DNA of 64,000 nt from Rhodobacteraceae bacterium CCMM004 (lineage in GTDB: Bacteria; Pseudomonadota; Alphaproteobacteria; Rhodobacterales; Rhodobacteraceae). Both the position numbers and the translations under genes were made by a program. Position 1 is the stretch's first letter, and every line of letters starts with the position of its first letter. The stretch is from NCBI GenBank assembly GCA_004005435.1, contig RZWH01000004.1:193501-257500 (forward strand). The letters are read 5' to 3'. Below, in pieces: positions 43,113 through 52,529 of the stretch. The notes under the pieces were generated by a model. That model was not told the DNA's origin and ran no database searches. It was given only the letters and a program-made list of their open reading frames with translations.

Positions 43113-43958
43113 ATGTCCGCCGCCCCATCCCTGACGGTGCACAAGATGCACGGCCTCGGCAACGACTTCGTCGTGGTCGACCGACGTGCTGCGCCGGTGG
43201 AGGTGACGCCCGCCCTGGCCCGGGCGCTGGCCGACCGCCACCGCGGCGTGGGCTTCGACCAACTCGCCGCCATCGACACCGACGACGCGGCCGACGCGCG
43301 CCTGACCTTCTGGAACGCCGACGGGTCGCTGTCGGCCGCCTGCGGCAACGCCACCCGCTGCATCGCCCGGCACCTGATGGAGGAGACCGGCCGCGACGCC
43401 CTCACTCTCCGCACCGAACGGAGGATGCTGGCCTGCCGCGACGCAGGCCGCGGCCTGACCTCGGTGAACATGGGCGCGCCCGACACCCATTGGCAGGCGA
43501 TCCCCCTGGCCCGCGAGGTCGACACCCTGCACCTGCCCCTCGACGGCGACCCCGTGGCGACGGGCATGGGCAACCCGCACTGCACCTTCTTCGTCGCCGA
43601 CGCCGCGGCGGTGGACCTCGCCGCCTTCGGCCCTGCGCACGAACACCACCCGCTGTTCCCCGAGCGCACGAACGTCCAGGTCGCACAGATCACTGGCGAG
43701 GGCCGCATCCGCGTGCGGGTGTGGGAGCGCGGCACGGGCATCACCCTTGCCTCCGGCTCGTCCTCCTGCGCCGTGGCCGTGGCCGCCCACCGCCGCGGGT
43801 TGAGCGGGCGCGCCGTGACGCTGGAGCTCGACGGCGGCACCTTGCATGTCGACTGGCGTGACGATGGCGTCTGGATGACCGGCCCCACCGCCCATGTCTT
43901 CACCGCCACGCTCACCCCGTCCTTCCTCACCGCCGCCAGGACAGAGCCCACCCCATGA
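43113..43958 (+). CDS. dapF: Diaminopimelate epimerase
   Basis: Protein of 281 residues that converts LL- to meso-diaminopimelate for lysine and peptidoglycan. The first half has KMHGLGNDFVVVD and NADGSLSAACGNATRC with catalytic Cys77. In the second half the motif usually read as ACG(S/T)GAC is ASGSSSC: the catalytic Cys position is Ser214, with Cys219 five residues on. WERGTGITLASG and GNPHCTFFV are otherwise regular. It overlaps mtaB by four bases. Confidence 0.93.
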   Translation: MSAAPSLTVHKMHGLGNDFVVVDRRAAPVEVTPALARALADRHRGVGFDQLAAIDTDDAADARLTFWNADGSLSAACGNATRCIARHLMEETGRDALTLRTERRMLACRDAGRGLTSVNMGAPDTHWQAIPLAREVDTLHLPLDGDPVATGMGNPHCTFFVADAAAVDLAAFGPAHEHHPLFPERTNVQVAQITGEGRIRVRVWERGTGITLASGSSSCAVAVAAHRRGLSGRAVTLELDGGTLHVDWRDDGVWMTGPTAHVFTATLTPSFLTAARTEPTP

Positions 43959-45289
43959 CGACTTTCCTTTCCAAATATCCCGGGGGGCTCGGCAGAGCCG
44001 AGCGGGGGCTGGCCCCCTCCGCCGCCGACGCCAGCGCGCCGCCCGTGTTCTCCACCCACGGCTGTCGCCTGAACGCGCACGAGACCGAGACCATGCGCAC
44101 CCTCGCCGCCGCGGCCGGCGTCGCGAACGCGGTCGTCGTCAACACCTGCGCGGTCACGGCCGAGGCGGTGCGCAAGGCGCGGCAGGACATCCGCCGTCTG
44201 CGCCGCGCCCACCCCGACGCGACGCTGATCGTCACGGGATGCGCGGCACAGACCGACCCCGACGGTTTTGCCGCCATGGCCGAGGTCGACCGCGTCATCG
44301 GCAACGCCGAGAAGATGCGCGCCGAGAGCTGGGCCGCTCTCGCCCCCGACTTTACCGGGCCGACCGAGCGGGTGCAGGTGGACGACATCATGTCCGTGAC
44401 CGAGACCGCAGGCCACCTCATCGACGGCTTCGGCACCCGCGCGCGGGCCTATGTGCAGATCCAGAACGGCTGCGACCACCGCTGCACCTTCTGCATCATC
44501 CCCTACGGCCGCGGCAACTCGCGCTCGGTCCCCGCCGGAGTGGTGGTCGAGCAGATCGCCCGCCTGACCGCCGCGGGCTACAACGAGGTGGTGCTGACCG
44601 GGGTGGACCTGACGTCGTGGGGCGCCGACCTGCCCGGGCGGCCACGCTTCGGCGATCTGGTCCTGCGTATCCTGCGGCTGGTGCCGGATCTGCCGCGCCT
44701 GCGCATCAGCTCGATCGATTCGATCGAGGCCGACGAAAGCCTGATGCAGGCCATCGCCGAGGAGCCGCGGCTGATGCCGCACCTGCACCTGAGCCTCCAG
44801 CACGGCGCCGACCTGATCCTCAAGCGGATGAAGCGGCGGCACCTGCGCGACGACGCCATCCGATTTTGCGAGGAGGCGCGGCGGCTCAGGCCCGACATAG
44901 TCTTCGGCGCCGACCTGATCGCGGGCTTCCCGACCGAGACCGAGGACCACTTCGCCGACAGCCTGGCGCTGATACGCGACTGCGGGCTGACCTGGCTGCA
45001 TGTGTTCCCCTACAGCCCGCGGCCCGGCACGCCCGCGGCACGGATGCCGCAACTCCACGGCACGGTGATCCGCGAGCGGGCGGCGGCGCTGCGCGCGGCG
45101 GGCAAGGCGGCCGAGGCGGCGCATCTGGCGGCGCAGGTGGGGCAGGCGCAGCCGGTGCTGATGGAGGGGCCGCGCCTGGGCCGCACGCCGCACTTTGCCG
45201 AAGTGGACGTCGCGGCCGAGCGGCCGGTGGGCGGGATTGTCGACCTCCGCATCTCCGGTGTGGACGGCGGGCGCTTGACTGCCGCCTGA
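43955..45289 (+). CDS. mtaB: tRNA (N6-threonylcarbamoyladenosine-37-C2) methylthiotransferase MtaB
   Basis: Radical-SAM methylthiotransferase of up to 444 residues. The UPF0004 domain has Cys in STHGCRLN, NTCAVT and VTGCAAQ; the radical SAM CxxxCxxC is in QIQNGCDHRCTFCIIPYGRG; then come SSIDSIEADE and LHLSLQHGAD; a TRAM-like tail ends the protein. ATG 43955 overlaps dapF, but the first 30 residues are encoded by two GC hairpins and look unlike the family. GTG 44045 (VFSTHGCRLN) is the alternative start and gives about 414 residues, the usual size. Confidence 0.92.
   Translation: MTTFLSKYPGGLGRAERGLAPSAADASAPPVFSTHGCRLNAHETETMRTLAAAAGVANAVVVNTCAVTAEAVRKARQDIRRLRRAHPDATLIVTGCAAQTDPDGFAAMAEVDRVIGNAEKMRAESWAALAPDFTGPTERVQVDDIMSVTETAGHLIDGFGTRARAYVQIQNGCDHRCTFCIIPYGRGNSRSVPAGVVVEQIARLTAAGYNEVVLTGVDLTSWGADLPGRPRFGDLVLRILRLVPDLPRLRISSIDSIEADESLMQAIAEEPRLMPHLHLSLQHGADLILKRMKRRHLRDDAIRFCEEARRLRPDIVFGADLIAGFPTETEDHFADSLALIRDCGLTWLHVFPYSPRPGTPAARMPQLHGTVIRERAAALRAAGKAAEAAHLAAQVGQAQPVLMEGPRLGRTPHFAEVDVAAERPVGGIVDLRISGVDGGRLTAA
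43987..44017. repeat. Twin GC hairpins at the dapF-mtaB junction
   Basis: Two perfect hairpins are adjacent: GCTCGGC-AGA-GCCGAGC at 43987-44003 and GGGGGC-TG-GCCCCC at 44004-44017. Just upstream is TTTCCAAATATCCCGGGGGG, which resembles, inverted, the GGGGTATTTCGACC stretch beside the terminator at 60668-60688. They fall within the first codons of the longest mtaB frame and probably form an intergenic repeat or partial terminator. Confidence 0.6.
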
Positions 45290-45296
45290 GCCGCCC

Positions 45297-45917
45297 ATGC
45301 ACCCCAATCCCGCCTTCCGCGACACCCCCGAGGCCCGCAGCCGCGCCCTGGCCCGCGCCCGCGGCTTCGGCGTGCTGGCGGTGAACGGCGGTGCGGCTCC
45401 GCTGCTGGCCCATGTGCCATTCCTCCTCGACGACGAGGGCGGCACGGCCGATCTGCACCTGGTCCGCTCGAACCCCATCGCGGCGGCGCTCAGGGACGGC
45501 GACCTGCCCGCGGTGATCGCGGTGTCGGGGCCGGACGCCTACATCTCGCCCGACTGGTATGGTCTGCAGGACCAGGTGCCGACCTGGAACTACGTCGCGG
45601 TGCACCTGCGCGGAACCCTCTCGCTGCTGCCGCAGAAGGCCATGCGCGACATGCTCGACCGGCAGTCGGCGGCGTTCGAGGCGGCCCTCGCGCCCAAGCC
45701 GCCGTGGATGCCGGCCAAGATGACGCCTACAGTGCTTGAACGCATGATGCGCAGCATCGTCCCCTGCCGCCTGAGCGGCATCGCCCTCGACGCGACGTGG
45801 AAGCTGGGGCAGAACAAACCCGAGGCCGCCCGCCTGGGCGCCGCCGACGGGGTGGCGGCCGCCGGGCGCGGGACCGAGACCGACGCACTGGCCGCGCTGA
45901 TGCGCGACCCATCCTGA
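45297..45917 (+). CDS. FMN-binding PaiB-family protein
   Basis: Protein of 206 residues with the PaiB pattern: MHPNPAFRD start, LLAHVPFLLDD, LHLVRSNPIAAAL, SGPDAYISPDWYGLQDQVPTWNYVAVHLRG and GIALDATWKLGQNKP. The family has a split-barrel flavin fold; B. subtilis PaiB is a negative regulator, but most members are of unknown function. It lies 7 bp after mtaB on the same strand. Confidence 0.87.
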   Translation: MHPNPAFRDTPEARSRALARARGFGVLAVNGGAAPLLAHVPFLLDDEGGTADLHLVRSNPIAAALRDGDLPAVIAVSGPDAYISPDWYGLQDQVPTWNYVAVHLRGTLSLLPQKAMRDMLDRQSAAFEAALAPKPPWMPAKMTPTVLERMMRSIVPCRLSGIALDATWKLGQNKPEAARLGAADGVAAAGRGTETDALAALMRDPS

Positions 45918-45927
45918 GGAGACCGCC

Positions 45928-46533
45928 ATGCAGCTCTACCACGCCGCCGCCTCGCCCTTCGTCCGCAAGGTCATGGTCGTCCTGCACGAGACCGGACAGG
46001 TGGACGACGTCACCGTCGTCCCCGCCCACGTCATGCCCCTGGAGACCAAGGACGCCGCCCTGTCCCACAACCCGCTGGGCAAGATTCCGGTGCTGACCCG
46101 CAACGACGGCCCTGCCCTCTACGACAGCCGCGTGATCTGCCGCTACCTCGACGCCCGCAAGGGCGGCGCGCTCTATCCCGAGGCGCGGATTTGGGAGCTG
46201 TTGACGCTGGAGGCGACGGCCGACGGGATCATGGATGCCGCCGTGCTGATGGTCTACGAGGGCCGCGCCCGCCCGGAAGACAAGCGCTCGGAGGCGTGGG
46301 TGGAGGCGCAGTGGGGCAAGGTCTCGCGCGCGCTCGACGCGGTGGACGGCCTGTGGATCAGCCATCTGCGCGGACGCCTTTCCATCGGCCAGATCGCCGT
46401 CGCCTGCGCGCTGGGCTATCTCGACTTCCGCCACGCGGACCGCAACTGGCGCAGCGGGCGCGAGGCGCTGGCGGCGTGGTATGCCGACTTTGCCGAGCGG
46501 CCGTCGATGCAGGCCACCCGCCCCGACGCCTGA
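45928..46533 (+). CDS. Glutathione S-transferase family protein
   Basis: Protein of 201 residues. The thioredoxin-like N-domain has the catalytic-type ASPFVRKVMVVLHE, the cis-Pro segment NPLGKIPVLTRNDG and the glutathione-binding LYDSRVICRYLD. The helical C-domain ends in LSIGQIAVACALGYLDFR. It follows the PaiB-like gene by 10 bp, so the two are probably co-transcribed. The substrate is not predictable. Confidence 0.9.
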   Translation: MQLYHAAASPFVRKVMVVLHETGQVDDVTVVPAHVMPLETKDAALSHNPLGKIPVLTRNDGPALYDSRVICRYLDARKGGALYPEARIWELLTLEATADGIMDAAVLMVYEGRARPEDKRSEAWVEAQWGKVSRALDAVDGLWISHLRGRLSIGQIAVACALGYLDFRHADRNWRSGREALAAWYADFAERPSMQATRPDA

Positions 46534-46757
46534 GCGCGGCCCGGCGCCGCGATTCGCGGACGCGGCGGCGGTGCGGCGGCAAAAACCGGGCGCAGATCGC
46601 GAAAACCGCCCGCGTCCGGGCCCTTGCGCGGCCGCTGCGCGACTTTGACCGCTAGACCGCCGCGCATTGCCCCGCTAGGTAAGGCCGTCAGCGGGCGTCG
46701 CCAGGGCGCGCCCCGGTCTATTTTGGACCCGCCGGTCCGCAACGAATGGAGCCATTC

Positions 46758-47318
46758 ATGTCTCACGCAGATGACCACGGCGGCACGCGCAGGGATTTCC
46801 TCTACTACGCGACGGCAGGGGCCGGCGCGGTGGTAACCGGCGCGGCCGTCTGGCCGTTGGTCAACCAGATGAATCCCTCGGCCAAGGTCCAGGCGCTGAG
46901 CTCGATCTTTGTCGACGTGGGCGGCGTCGAGGAAGGCACGCAACTCACCGTGCAGTGGCTGGGCAAGCCCGTCTTTATCCGCCGCCGCGGTGCCGAAGAG
47001 ATCGAAGAGGCGCGTTCGGTCGACATATCGACCCTGCCCGATCCGATCGCGCGCAACGACAACATTCAGGGCGACGTGCCGGCGACCGACGAGAACCGCG
47101 CGCTGGACGAGGCCGGCGAGTGGCTCGTGCAGATGGGCGTGTGCACCCATCTCGGCTGCGTGCCGCTGGCCGAGGCGGGCGACTACAACGGTTGGTTCTG
47201 CCCCTGCCACGGCTCGCACTACGACACCTCGGGGCGCATCCGCCGCGGCCCCGCGCCCGAGAACCTGCCGGTCCCGACCGCCGAGTTCGTCGACGAAACC
47301 ACCATCGTTCTGGGATAA
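46758..47318 (+). CDS. petA: Cytochrome bc1 complex Rieske iron-sulfur subunit
   Basis: Protein of 186 residues nearly collinear with Rhodobacter PetA. A twin-arginine anchor ([23 protein letters not shown]) is followed by the Rieske cluster motifs C129-T-H131-L-G-C134 and C148-P-C150-H151-GSHYD. It moves electrons from ubiquinol to cytochrome c1 on the periplasmic side. The 224-bp region upstream must hold the petABC promoter; TTGACC near 46645 is a possible -35, but no clear -10 is seen. Confidence 0.96.
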   Translation: MSHADDHGGTRRDFLYYATAGAGAVVTGAAVWPLVNQMNPSAKVQALSSIFVDVGGVEEGTQLTVQWLGKPVFIRRRGAEEIEEARSVDISTLPDPIARNDNIQGDVPATDENRALDEAGEWLVQMGVCTHLGCVPLAEAGDYNGWFCPCHGSHYDTSGRIRRGPAPENLPVPTAEFVDETTIVLG

Positions 47319-47330
47319 GGGAGGTCTGCC

Positions 47331-48674
47331 ATGGCCGGAATTCCGCACGACCATTACGAGCCGACCACCCGGGGCGAGAAGTGGCTGCACCGCCGCCTGC
47401 CGATCGTGGGACTGCTCTACGACACCATCATGATCCCCACGCCCAAGAACCTGAACTGGATGTGGATCTGGGGGATCGTCCTGACCTTTACCCTGGTCCT
47501 TCAGATCGTCACCGGGATCGTCCTGGTGATGCACTACATCCCCTCGGTCGATCAGGCCTTCGCCAGCGTCGAGCACATCATGCGCGACGTGAACGGCGGC
47601 CACATGCTGCGCTATCTGCACCAGAACGGCGCGTCGCTGTTCTTCGTCGCGGTCTACCTGCACATCTTCCGCGGCCTCTACTACGGCTCCTACAAGGAGC
47701 CGCGAGAGGTCACCTGGATCATCGGCATCCTGATGTATGTGCTGATGATGGCGACCGCCTTCATGGGCTACGTCCTGCCCTGGGGCCAGATGTCGTTCTG
47801 GGGCGCCACGGTGATCACCGGCCTCTTCGGCGCGATCCCCTTCGTGGGTGAGAGCCTTCAGACCTGGCTGCTCGGCGGGCCGGCGGTGGGCGAATACACC
47901 CTGACGCGGTTCTTCTCTCTGCACTACCTGCTGCCGATGATCCTGGTCGGTCTGACGGCCGTGCATATCTGGGCCTTCCACACCACCGGCAACAACAATC
48001 CCACCGGGGTCGAGGTGCGCCGCGAGTCCAAGGAAGTGGCCGAGCGCGACACGCTGCCGTTCTGGCCCTACTTCGTCATCAAGGACCTGTTCGCGCTGGC
48101 GCTGATCCTGGCGATTTTCTTCGCCATCGTCGGGTTCATGCCGAACTACCTGGGCCACCCCGACAACTATATGGAAGCCAACCCGCTGGTGACGCCGTCG
48201 CACATCGTTCCGGAATGGTATTTCCTGCCGTTCTACGCGATCCTGCGCGCCTTTACCGCCGACGTCTGGATCGTGATCGCGGCGGACTGGATCACCGGGG
48301 GCATCATCGACGCCAAGTTCTTCGGCGTGCTGGCGATGTTCGGCGCCATCATCGTGATGGCGCTGGCGCCGTGGCTCGACACCTCGTCGATCCGGTCGGG
48401 CCGCTACCGGCCGATGTTCAAGTGGTGGTTCGCGCTCTTCATCGTCAACTTCTTCGTGCTGATGTGGGTCGGCGCCATGCCGGCGGAAGAGCCCTACAAC
48501 ACCATTTCGCTGATCGCTTCGACCTACTGGTTCGCGTATTTCCTGGTGATCCTGCCGCTGCTGGGTGTCATCGAAAAGCCGCTGCCGCAGCCTGAGACCA
48601 TCGAACAGGACTTTGCCGAGCACTATGCGCCGAAGACCGGCGGCACCAAGACCATTGTGAACCCGGCCGAGTGA
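47331..48674 (+). CDS. petB: Cytochrome b of the bc1 complex
   Basis: Membrane protein of 447 residues with eight expected helices. The four haem ligands are H97, H111, H198 and H212, the same numbers as in Rhodobacter cytochrome b. The quinol-site PEWY motif is present in [26 protein letters not shown] precedes the ATG. Its stop is followed 17 bp later by the cytochrome c1 start. Confidence 0.97.
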   Translation: MAGIPHDHYEPTTRGEKWLHRRLPIVGLLYDTIMIPTPKNLNWMWIWGIVLTFTLVLQIVTGIVLVMHYIPSVDQAFASVEHIMRDVNGGHMLRYLHQNGASLFFVAVYLHIFRGLYYGSYKEPREVTWIIGILMYVLMMATAFMGYVLPWGQMSFWGATVITGLFGAIPFVGESLQTWLLGGPAVGEYTLTRFFSLHYLLPMILVGLTAVHIWAFHTTGNNNPTGVEVRRESKEVAERDTLPFWPYFVIKDLFALALILAIFFAIVGFMPNYLGHPDNYMEANPLVTPSHIVPEWYFLPFYAILRAFTADVWIVIAADWITGGIIDAKFFGVLAMFGAIIVMALAPWLDTSSIRSGRYRPMFKWWFALFIVNFFVLMWVGAMPAEEPYNTISLIASTYWFAYFLVILPLLGVIEKPLPQPETIEQDFAEHYAPKTGGTKTIVNPAE

Positions 48675-48691
48675 GAAAGGACGCAAAGACG

Positions 48692-49510
48692 ATGCTGAAA
48701 CAGCTCACACTCAGTGCCGCCATGGTGCTCGCCCTCGTGGCGAGCCCGGCGCTCGCCGCAGGCAAGGCGGGCAAGGTCAAGGACATCGAGTTCTCGTTCG
48801 AGGGCCCGTTCGGCACCTACGATCAGATGCAGCTCCAGCGGGGCCTTCAGGTCTATACCGAGGTCTGCTCGGCCTGCCACGGTCTGCGTTACGTGCCGAT
48901 CCGCACCTTGGCCGACGAGGGCGGGCCGCACCTGCCCGAGGATCAGGTGCGCGCCTATGCCGAATTCTACGAGGTCTGGGATCCCGCCCTGCTGGATGGC
49001 GACGGCGACTTCCGCCCGGCCAAGCCTACCGACAACTTCCCCCAATCGGCGCTGTCGAACGCCCCCGACCTCAGCCTGATGGCCAAGGCGCGGGCGGGGT
49101 TCCACGGACCCTATGGCCTGGGGATCAACCAGTTCTTTCGCGGCATGGGCGGGGCGGAGTACATCTACTCCCTTCTGACCGGCTATACCGGCGAGGAAAA
49201 GGAAGAGGCGGGCGCGATCCTTTACGAGAACACGGCCTTTCCCGGCGGGTGGATTTCCATGGCGCCGCCGCTCTACGGCGACGACGTGGTCTATGCCGAC
49301 GGGCACGACAGTTCGCTCTCGGCGGTGTCCAAGGATGTGTCGGCGTTCCTGATGTGGACGGCCGAGCCCAAGATGATGGCGCGCAAGCAGGCGGGGTTCA
49401 CCGCCGTGCTGATGCTGACCATTCTGACGGTCCTGCTCTACCTCACGAACAAGCGGATCTGGGCACCGGTCAAGAACCGGGTCAAGGAGGGGTCGACCCC
49501 GGCCGAGTGA
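48692..49510 (+). CDS. petC: Cytochrome c1 of the bc1 complex
   Basis: Protein of 272 residues: a Sec signal ([22 protein letters not shown]), the haem c motif C59-SA-C62-H63, a periplasmic domain with [15 protein letters not shown], and one C-terminal membrane anchor ([14 protein letters not shown]) followed by a basic tail. ATG 48692 is chosen because it opens the signal peptide and has GAAAGGA upstream. A strong intrinsic terminator follows. Confidence 0.96.
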   Translation: MLKQLTLSAAMVLALVASPALAAGKAGKVKDIEFSFEGPFGTYDQMQLQRGLQVYTEVCSACHGLRYVPIRTLADEGGPHLPEDQVRAYAEFYEVWDPALLDGDGDFRPAKPTDNFPQSALSNAPDLSLMAKARAGFHGPYGLGINQFFRGMGGAEYIYSLLTGYTGEEKEEAGAILYENTAFPGGWISMAPPLYGDDVVYADGHDSSLSAVSKDVSAFLMWTAEPKMMARKQAGFTAVLMLTILTVLLYLTNKRIWAPVKNRVKEGSTPAE

Positions 49511-49535
49511 CCCTCGCCCCCGCACCAACGGCAGA

Positions 49536-49562
49536 CGCCCGGCCCCAGCGGCCGGGCGTTTT
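49536..49562 (+). terminator. Intrinsic terminator of petABC
   Basis: CGCCCGGCC-CCAGC-GGCCGGGCG forms a perfect 9-bp GC stem with a five-base loop, followed directly by TTTT. It lies 25 bp after the petC stop and just before the convergent ornithine cyclodeaminase-like gene. Confidence 0.88.
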
Positions 49563-49571
49563 GCATCCGCG

Positions 49572-50489
49572 TCACCCCTGCCAGCGGTTCAGGATGTAAC
49601 CCGCGGTCATCAGGTCCAAATGCGCGCCGCCCCCGTTCTTGAACAGCGTGATCTCGTCGTCGCTCTGGCGGGCGAAGGCGCCGGTCTCCAGATCGTAGTA
49701 GTCCGCCACCACGTCCTGAGCCGCAATCACGCCGCGGGCGATGGGATCCTTCAACTCGCCGATATGCTCTAGCGTCGTGGCCCGGGAATCGACGAACAGC
49801 CGCGCGCGGGTCAGGGCCGCGTCGTCGGCCTCGCGCATGTCGGGGCGATAGGCGCCGATCAGGTCGACATGTTGCCCGGGGCGCAGCCAGTCGCCGCGCA
49901 GCACAGGCTCGGTCGTCATGGTGGCGCAGGTCACGATGTCGGCCTCGGCCACGGCCGTCTCCAGGTCGCCCGCGGCGGAGATGCGGTCGTCGCCCTCAGC
50001 AAGCGCCGCGGCGGAGGTGCCGCTGCGGCTCCATACGGCGAAGGACGCGTCGGGGAACGCCGCGCCATAGGCCGCGCGCAGCGACCGCGCAACCGTGCCC
50101 GCTCCGACGATGAGGATGTGGCGGCTGTCGGGGCGGGCCAGGCGCCGGGCGGCCAGCAGGCTGTCGCCCGCCGTCTTCCACTTGGTGACCAGGTGAAAAT
50201 CCACCACCGCCGCCAACATCCCGGTGGCATCGTCGAAGAGCTGAACCCCGCCGTTGATCGTCGGCAGCCCCGCATCGGCATTGCCGGGACAGATCGTCGC
50301 CGCCTTGACCGCGATGCCCAGCCCATCGATCCACGCCGTCCGCGTCAGCACGGTATCGCGCCCGCGATAGACCAGGCCATCGGCCACCTCGGCGCGGGGC
50401 CGGCGATGGCCCTCGGCCAAGGCGTCGGTCAGCGCCAGCCAGTCCAGCCGCGCCTCACCCTCGGCGAAGGGGATCACCGGAACGGTCAT
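49572..50489 (-). CDS. Ornithine cyclodeaminase / mu-crystallin family protein
   Basis: NAD(P)-binding enzyme of 305 residues. The Rossmann region is HILIVGAGTVARSLRAAYGAAFP, preceded by the substrate-side VKAATICPGNADAGLPTINGGVQLFD and followed by GQHVDLIGAYRPDMREAD. The family includes ornithine cyclodeaminase, alanine dehydrogenase of archaea and delta1-pyrroline reductase; the substrate cannot be chosen here. The ATG overlaps the HAD gene stop by four bases. Confidence 0.87.
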   Translation of the reverse strand: MTVPVIPFAEGEARLDWLALTDALAEGHRRPRAEVADGLVYRGRDTVLTRTAWIDGLGIAVKAATICPGNADAGLPTINGGVQLFDDATGMLAAVVDFHLVTKWKTAGDSLLAARRLARPDSRHILIVGAGTVARSLRAAYGAAFPDASFAVWSRSGTSAAALAEGDDRISAAGDLETAVAEADIVTCATMTTEPVLRGDWLRPGQHVDLIGAYRPDMREADDAALTRARLFVDSRATTLEHIGELKDPIARGVIAAQDVVADYYDLETGAFARQSDDEITLFKNGGGAHLDLMTAGYILNRWQG

Positions 50490-51109
50490 GCGGCAGCCTC
50501 CGCCGCCGAGATCAACCCCTCGCCCACCAGCCGGTCGATCCAGCCCTCCGGCCCCTCGAACAGATGCGTCTGCCACCCCCGGGCCGCGGCGGCGGCGATG
50601 TTGTCGGGGCGGTCGTCGGTGAAGAGCAGCGTCTCGGGCCGCAAACCGCAATCCGCCTCGACCATGCGATAGATCTCGGGGTTTGGCTTGATCACCCCCA
50701 TGTGCCCCGAGATGTAGGGCCTGTCGAACTCGTCGAGGAAGTCATACTGCGTGCGGGCATAGGCGAAGCTGCCGATGCCGAAATTCGACAGCGCAAACAC
50801 CGGCACACCCCGCCGCCGCAGCGCCCGGAGCGCGGCGACCGACGAAGGAATCGCCGGTTTGGCCAGTTCGATCCAATGATCGTGCCAGGCGCGGATCTCG
50901 TCGCGCCAGGCCGGATAGGTCTCGCCCGTGGCATAGATCGTCTCCTTGAAGTCCTCACCCCGGTCGATCCGGTCGTTCATGGCGTGGAGATCGACCTCTT
51001 CGAACAGCGCGCGGCGCCGTTTGGGCCCGATCTCGGCGTCGTAGTAGCGCTCCGGTTGCCATTCGATCAGCACGTTGCCGATGTCGAAGATCACCGCGTC
51101 GATGGCCAT
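50486..51109 (-). CDS. HAD-family phosphatase (YihX-like)
   Basis: Protein of 207 residues with motif I VIFDIGNVLIEW, motif II VFALSNFGIG, the motif III lysine in HMGVIKPNPEIYRM and motif IV LLFTDDRPDNIAAA. The DxGNVL form and the short helical cap are typical of YihX-type sugar-phosphate phosphatases. It lies 65 bp after the EamA transporter on the same strand. Confidence 0.87.
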   Translation of the reverse strand: MAIDAVIFDIGNVLIEWQPERYYDAEIGPKRRRALFEEVDLHAMNDRIDRGEDFKETIYATGETYPAWRDEIRAWHDHWIELAKPAIPSSVAALRALRRRGVPVFALSNFGIGSFAYARTQYDFLDEFDRPYISGHMGVIKPNPEIYRMVEADCGLRPETLLFTDDRPDNIAAAAARGWQTHLFEGPEGWIDRLVGEGLISAAEAAA

Positions 51110-51174
51110 CGCCCGTCCTTCCTATCGTTTGCCGGGCGCACCATAGCCGCCCCGTTCGGGGCGCCAAGCCCCGC

Positions 51175-52098
51175 TCAGCGTCTGAGCCGGGTTCCGCGCG
51201 CCTCGCGCCAGACCAGCACCAGCCCCGCCGCCAGGATCGCCGCGATCCCGGCCAGCGCCACCCCGTCCGGCCATTCGTCGAAGACCAGCCAGCCAAACAG
51301 CACCGACAGAGGCAGGGCCAGGTATTCCACCGGCGCCACCACCGCCGCCGCACAGATCCGGTAGGCCTGGCTGATGAGGATCCCGGCCAGGGCCGTCGCC
51401 CCGCCCAGCGCCGCCAAGAACGCCCAGTCGCCCGGCGCGGGCCAGGTCCAGGCGCGCAGGAGGAACGCCAGGGAGGGGTCAGACTGCGCGCCCGCCCAGC
51501 CCGAACCGAAGAGCGCGCCCATGATCGCCGACACGGTGAGAAAGGTGAGCTGGATATAGACCGCCATCGTCACCGCGCCGTCGCTCCGGCCCAGCCGCCG
51601 GGTCAGGACGTGGAGCGTCGCGTATCCCGCCGCCGCCCCCAGCGGCAACAGCGCTGCGGGATCGAACGCCTCGGTCCCCGGGCGCATCACCACCAGCACA
51701 CCTAAGAAGCCGAACAGCACCGCGCCCCACCGCCAGGGCCCCGCCCGCTCGCCCAGGAACACGGTCGAGAACAGGGTGATCAGGACCGGCGAGATGAAGA
51801 AGATCGCCACCGCCTCGGCCAGCGGCATCGCCGCCAGCGCGAGAAAGAAGCAGGTGTTGGCGACCACGATGGCGCCGCCTCGGATCAGATGCAGGCGGGG
51901 ATGGGCCGTCTTCAGCACCGCCCACCCCCCGGCGAGCGGCACCGCGATGGCCAACAGCAGCATGAGCCCGATCACCGAGCGGATCGCGATGATCTGATGC
52001 ATCGCGTAAAGACCCGACAGCAGCTTGATCATGACGTCGTTGAGCGAGAACAGCGTGACGGCGCCGGCGGCCGATGCCAGACCGACGCGCACGCTCAT
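51175..52098 (-). CDS. EamA/DMT-superfamily transporter
   Basis: Integral membrane protein of 307 residues with about ten helices in two EamA repeats. Helix-end motifs include [39 protein letters not shown] and the second-repeat [23 protein letters not shown]. Such proteins export metabolites or amino acids. The ATG overlaps the DUF188 gene stop. Confidence 0.88.
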   Translation of the reverse strand: MSVRVGLASAAGAVTLFSLNDVMIKLLSGLYAMHQIIAIRSVIGLMLLLAIAVPLAGGWAVLKTAHPRLHLIRGGAIVVANTCFFLALAAMPLAEAVAIFFISPVLITLFSTVFLGERAGPWRWGAVLFGFLGVLVVMRPGTEAFDPAALLPLGAAAGYATLHVLTRRLGRSDGAVTMAVYIQLTFLTVSAIMGALFGSGWAGAQSDPSLAFLLRAWTWPAPGDWAFLAALGGATALAGILISQAYRICAAAVVAPVEYLALPLSVLFGWLVFDEWPDGVALAGIAAILAAGLVLVWREARGTRLRR

Positions 52099-52529
52099 CG
52101 TCTGAGCGCCCGTTCCAGCGCCTGGCGGAACCGCCCGCGATCGGCCTTGGAGAACGGCCGCCCGCCGCCCTGGCGGAACGGATCGGCGGCGCGCAGGTCG
52201 GCCATCAGGTCGCGCGTGGCCAGCGCCTCGCCCACGTTGCGTTCGTTCAGTTCGCTGCCGTCGGGGCGCAGCACCGTGGCCCCGGCCGCGACGCAGCGGG
52301 CCGCCAGCGGCATGTCGTTCGTCACCACCACGTCGCCCGGACCGCAGCGGTCGGCGATCCACATGTCGGCGGCGTCGGGGCCTTCGGGGACATAAACCAT
52401 CTCGACCAGCGGGTTCTCCGACGGGCGGATGCCGCCGTTCGACACCATCGCCGTCCGGGTGCCATGGCGGGTCGCGACCGCCTCGACCTCACCCTTGACC
52501 GGGCAGGCGTCGGCGTCGACCCAGATCAC
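52095..52529 (-). CDS. UPF0178 / DUF188 (YaiI) family protein
   Basis: Protein of 144 residues with the family start [22 protein letters not shown] and the internal [26 protein letters not shown]. The fold is PIN-like, with conserved Asp residues, but no function is established. It starts at GTG in a GTGA overlap with fghA. Confidence 0.88.
   Translation of the reverse strand: MIWVDADACPVKGEVEAVATRHGTRTAMVSNGGIRPSENPLVEMVYVPEGPDAADMWIADRCGPGDVVVTNDMPLAARCVAAGATVLRPDGSELNERNVGEALATRDLMADLRAADPFRQGGGRPFSKADRGRFRQALERALRR

Noticed and set aside
42824-45478. Very long open frame (884 codons) on the minus strand across dapF and mtaB
   Set aside because: It is antisense to two well-recognised genes and composed of Arg/Gly/His/Val-rich sequence typical of GC-rich shadows.
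46416-48686. 756-codon minus-strand frame across GST and petAB
   Set aside because: It is antisense to petAB, whose haem and cluster ligands are all in place. The peptide has no domain-like pattern.
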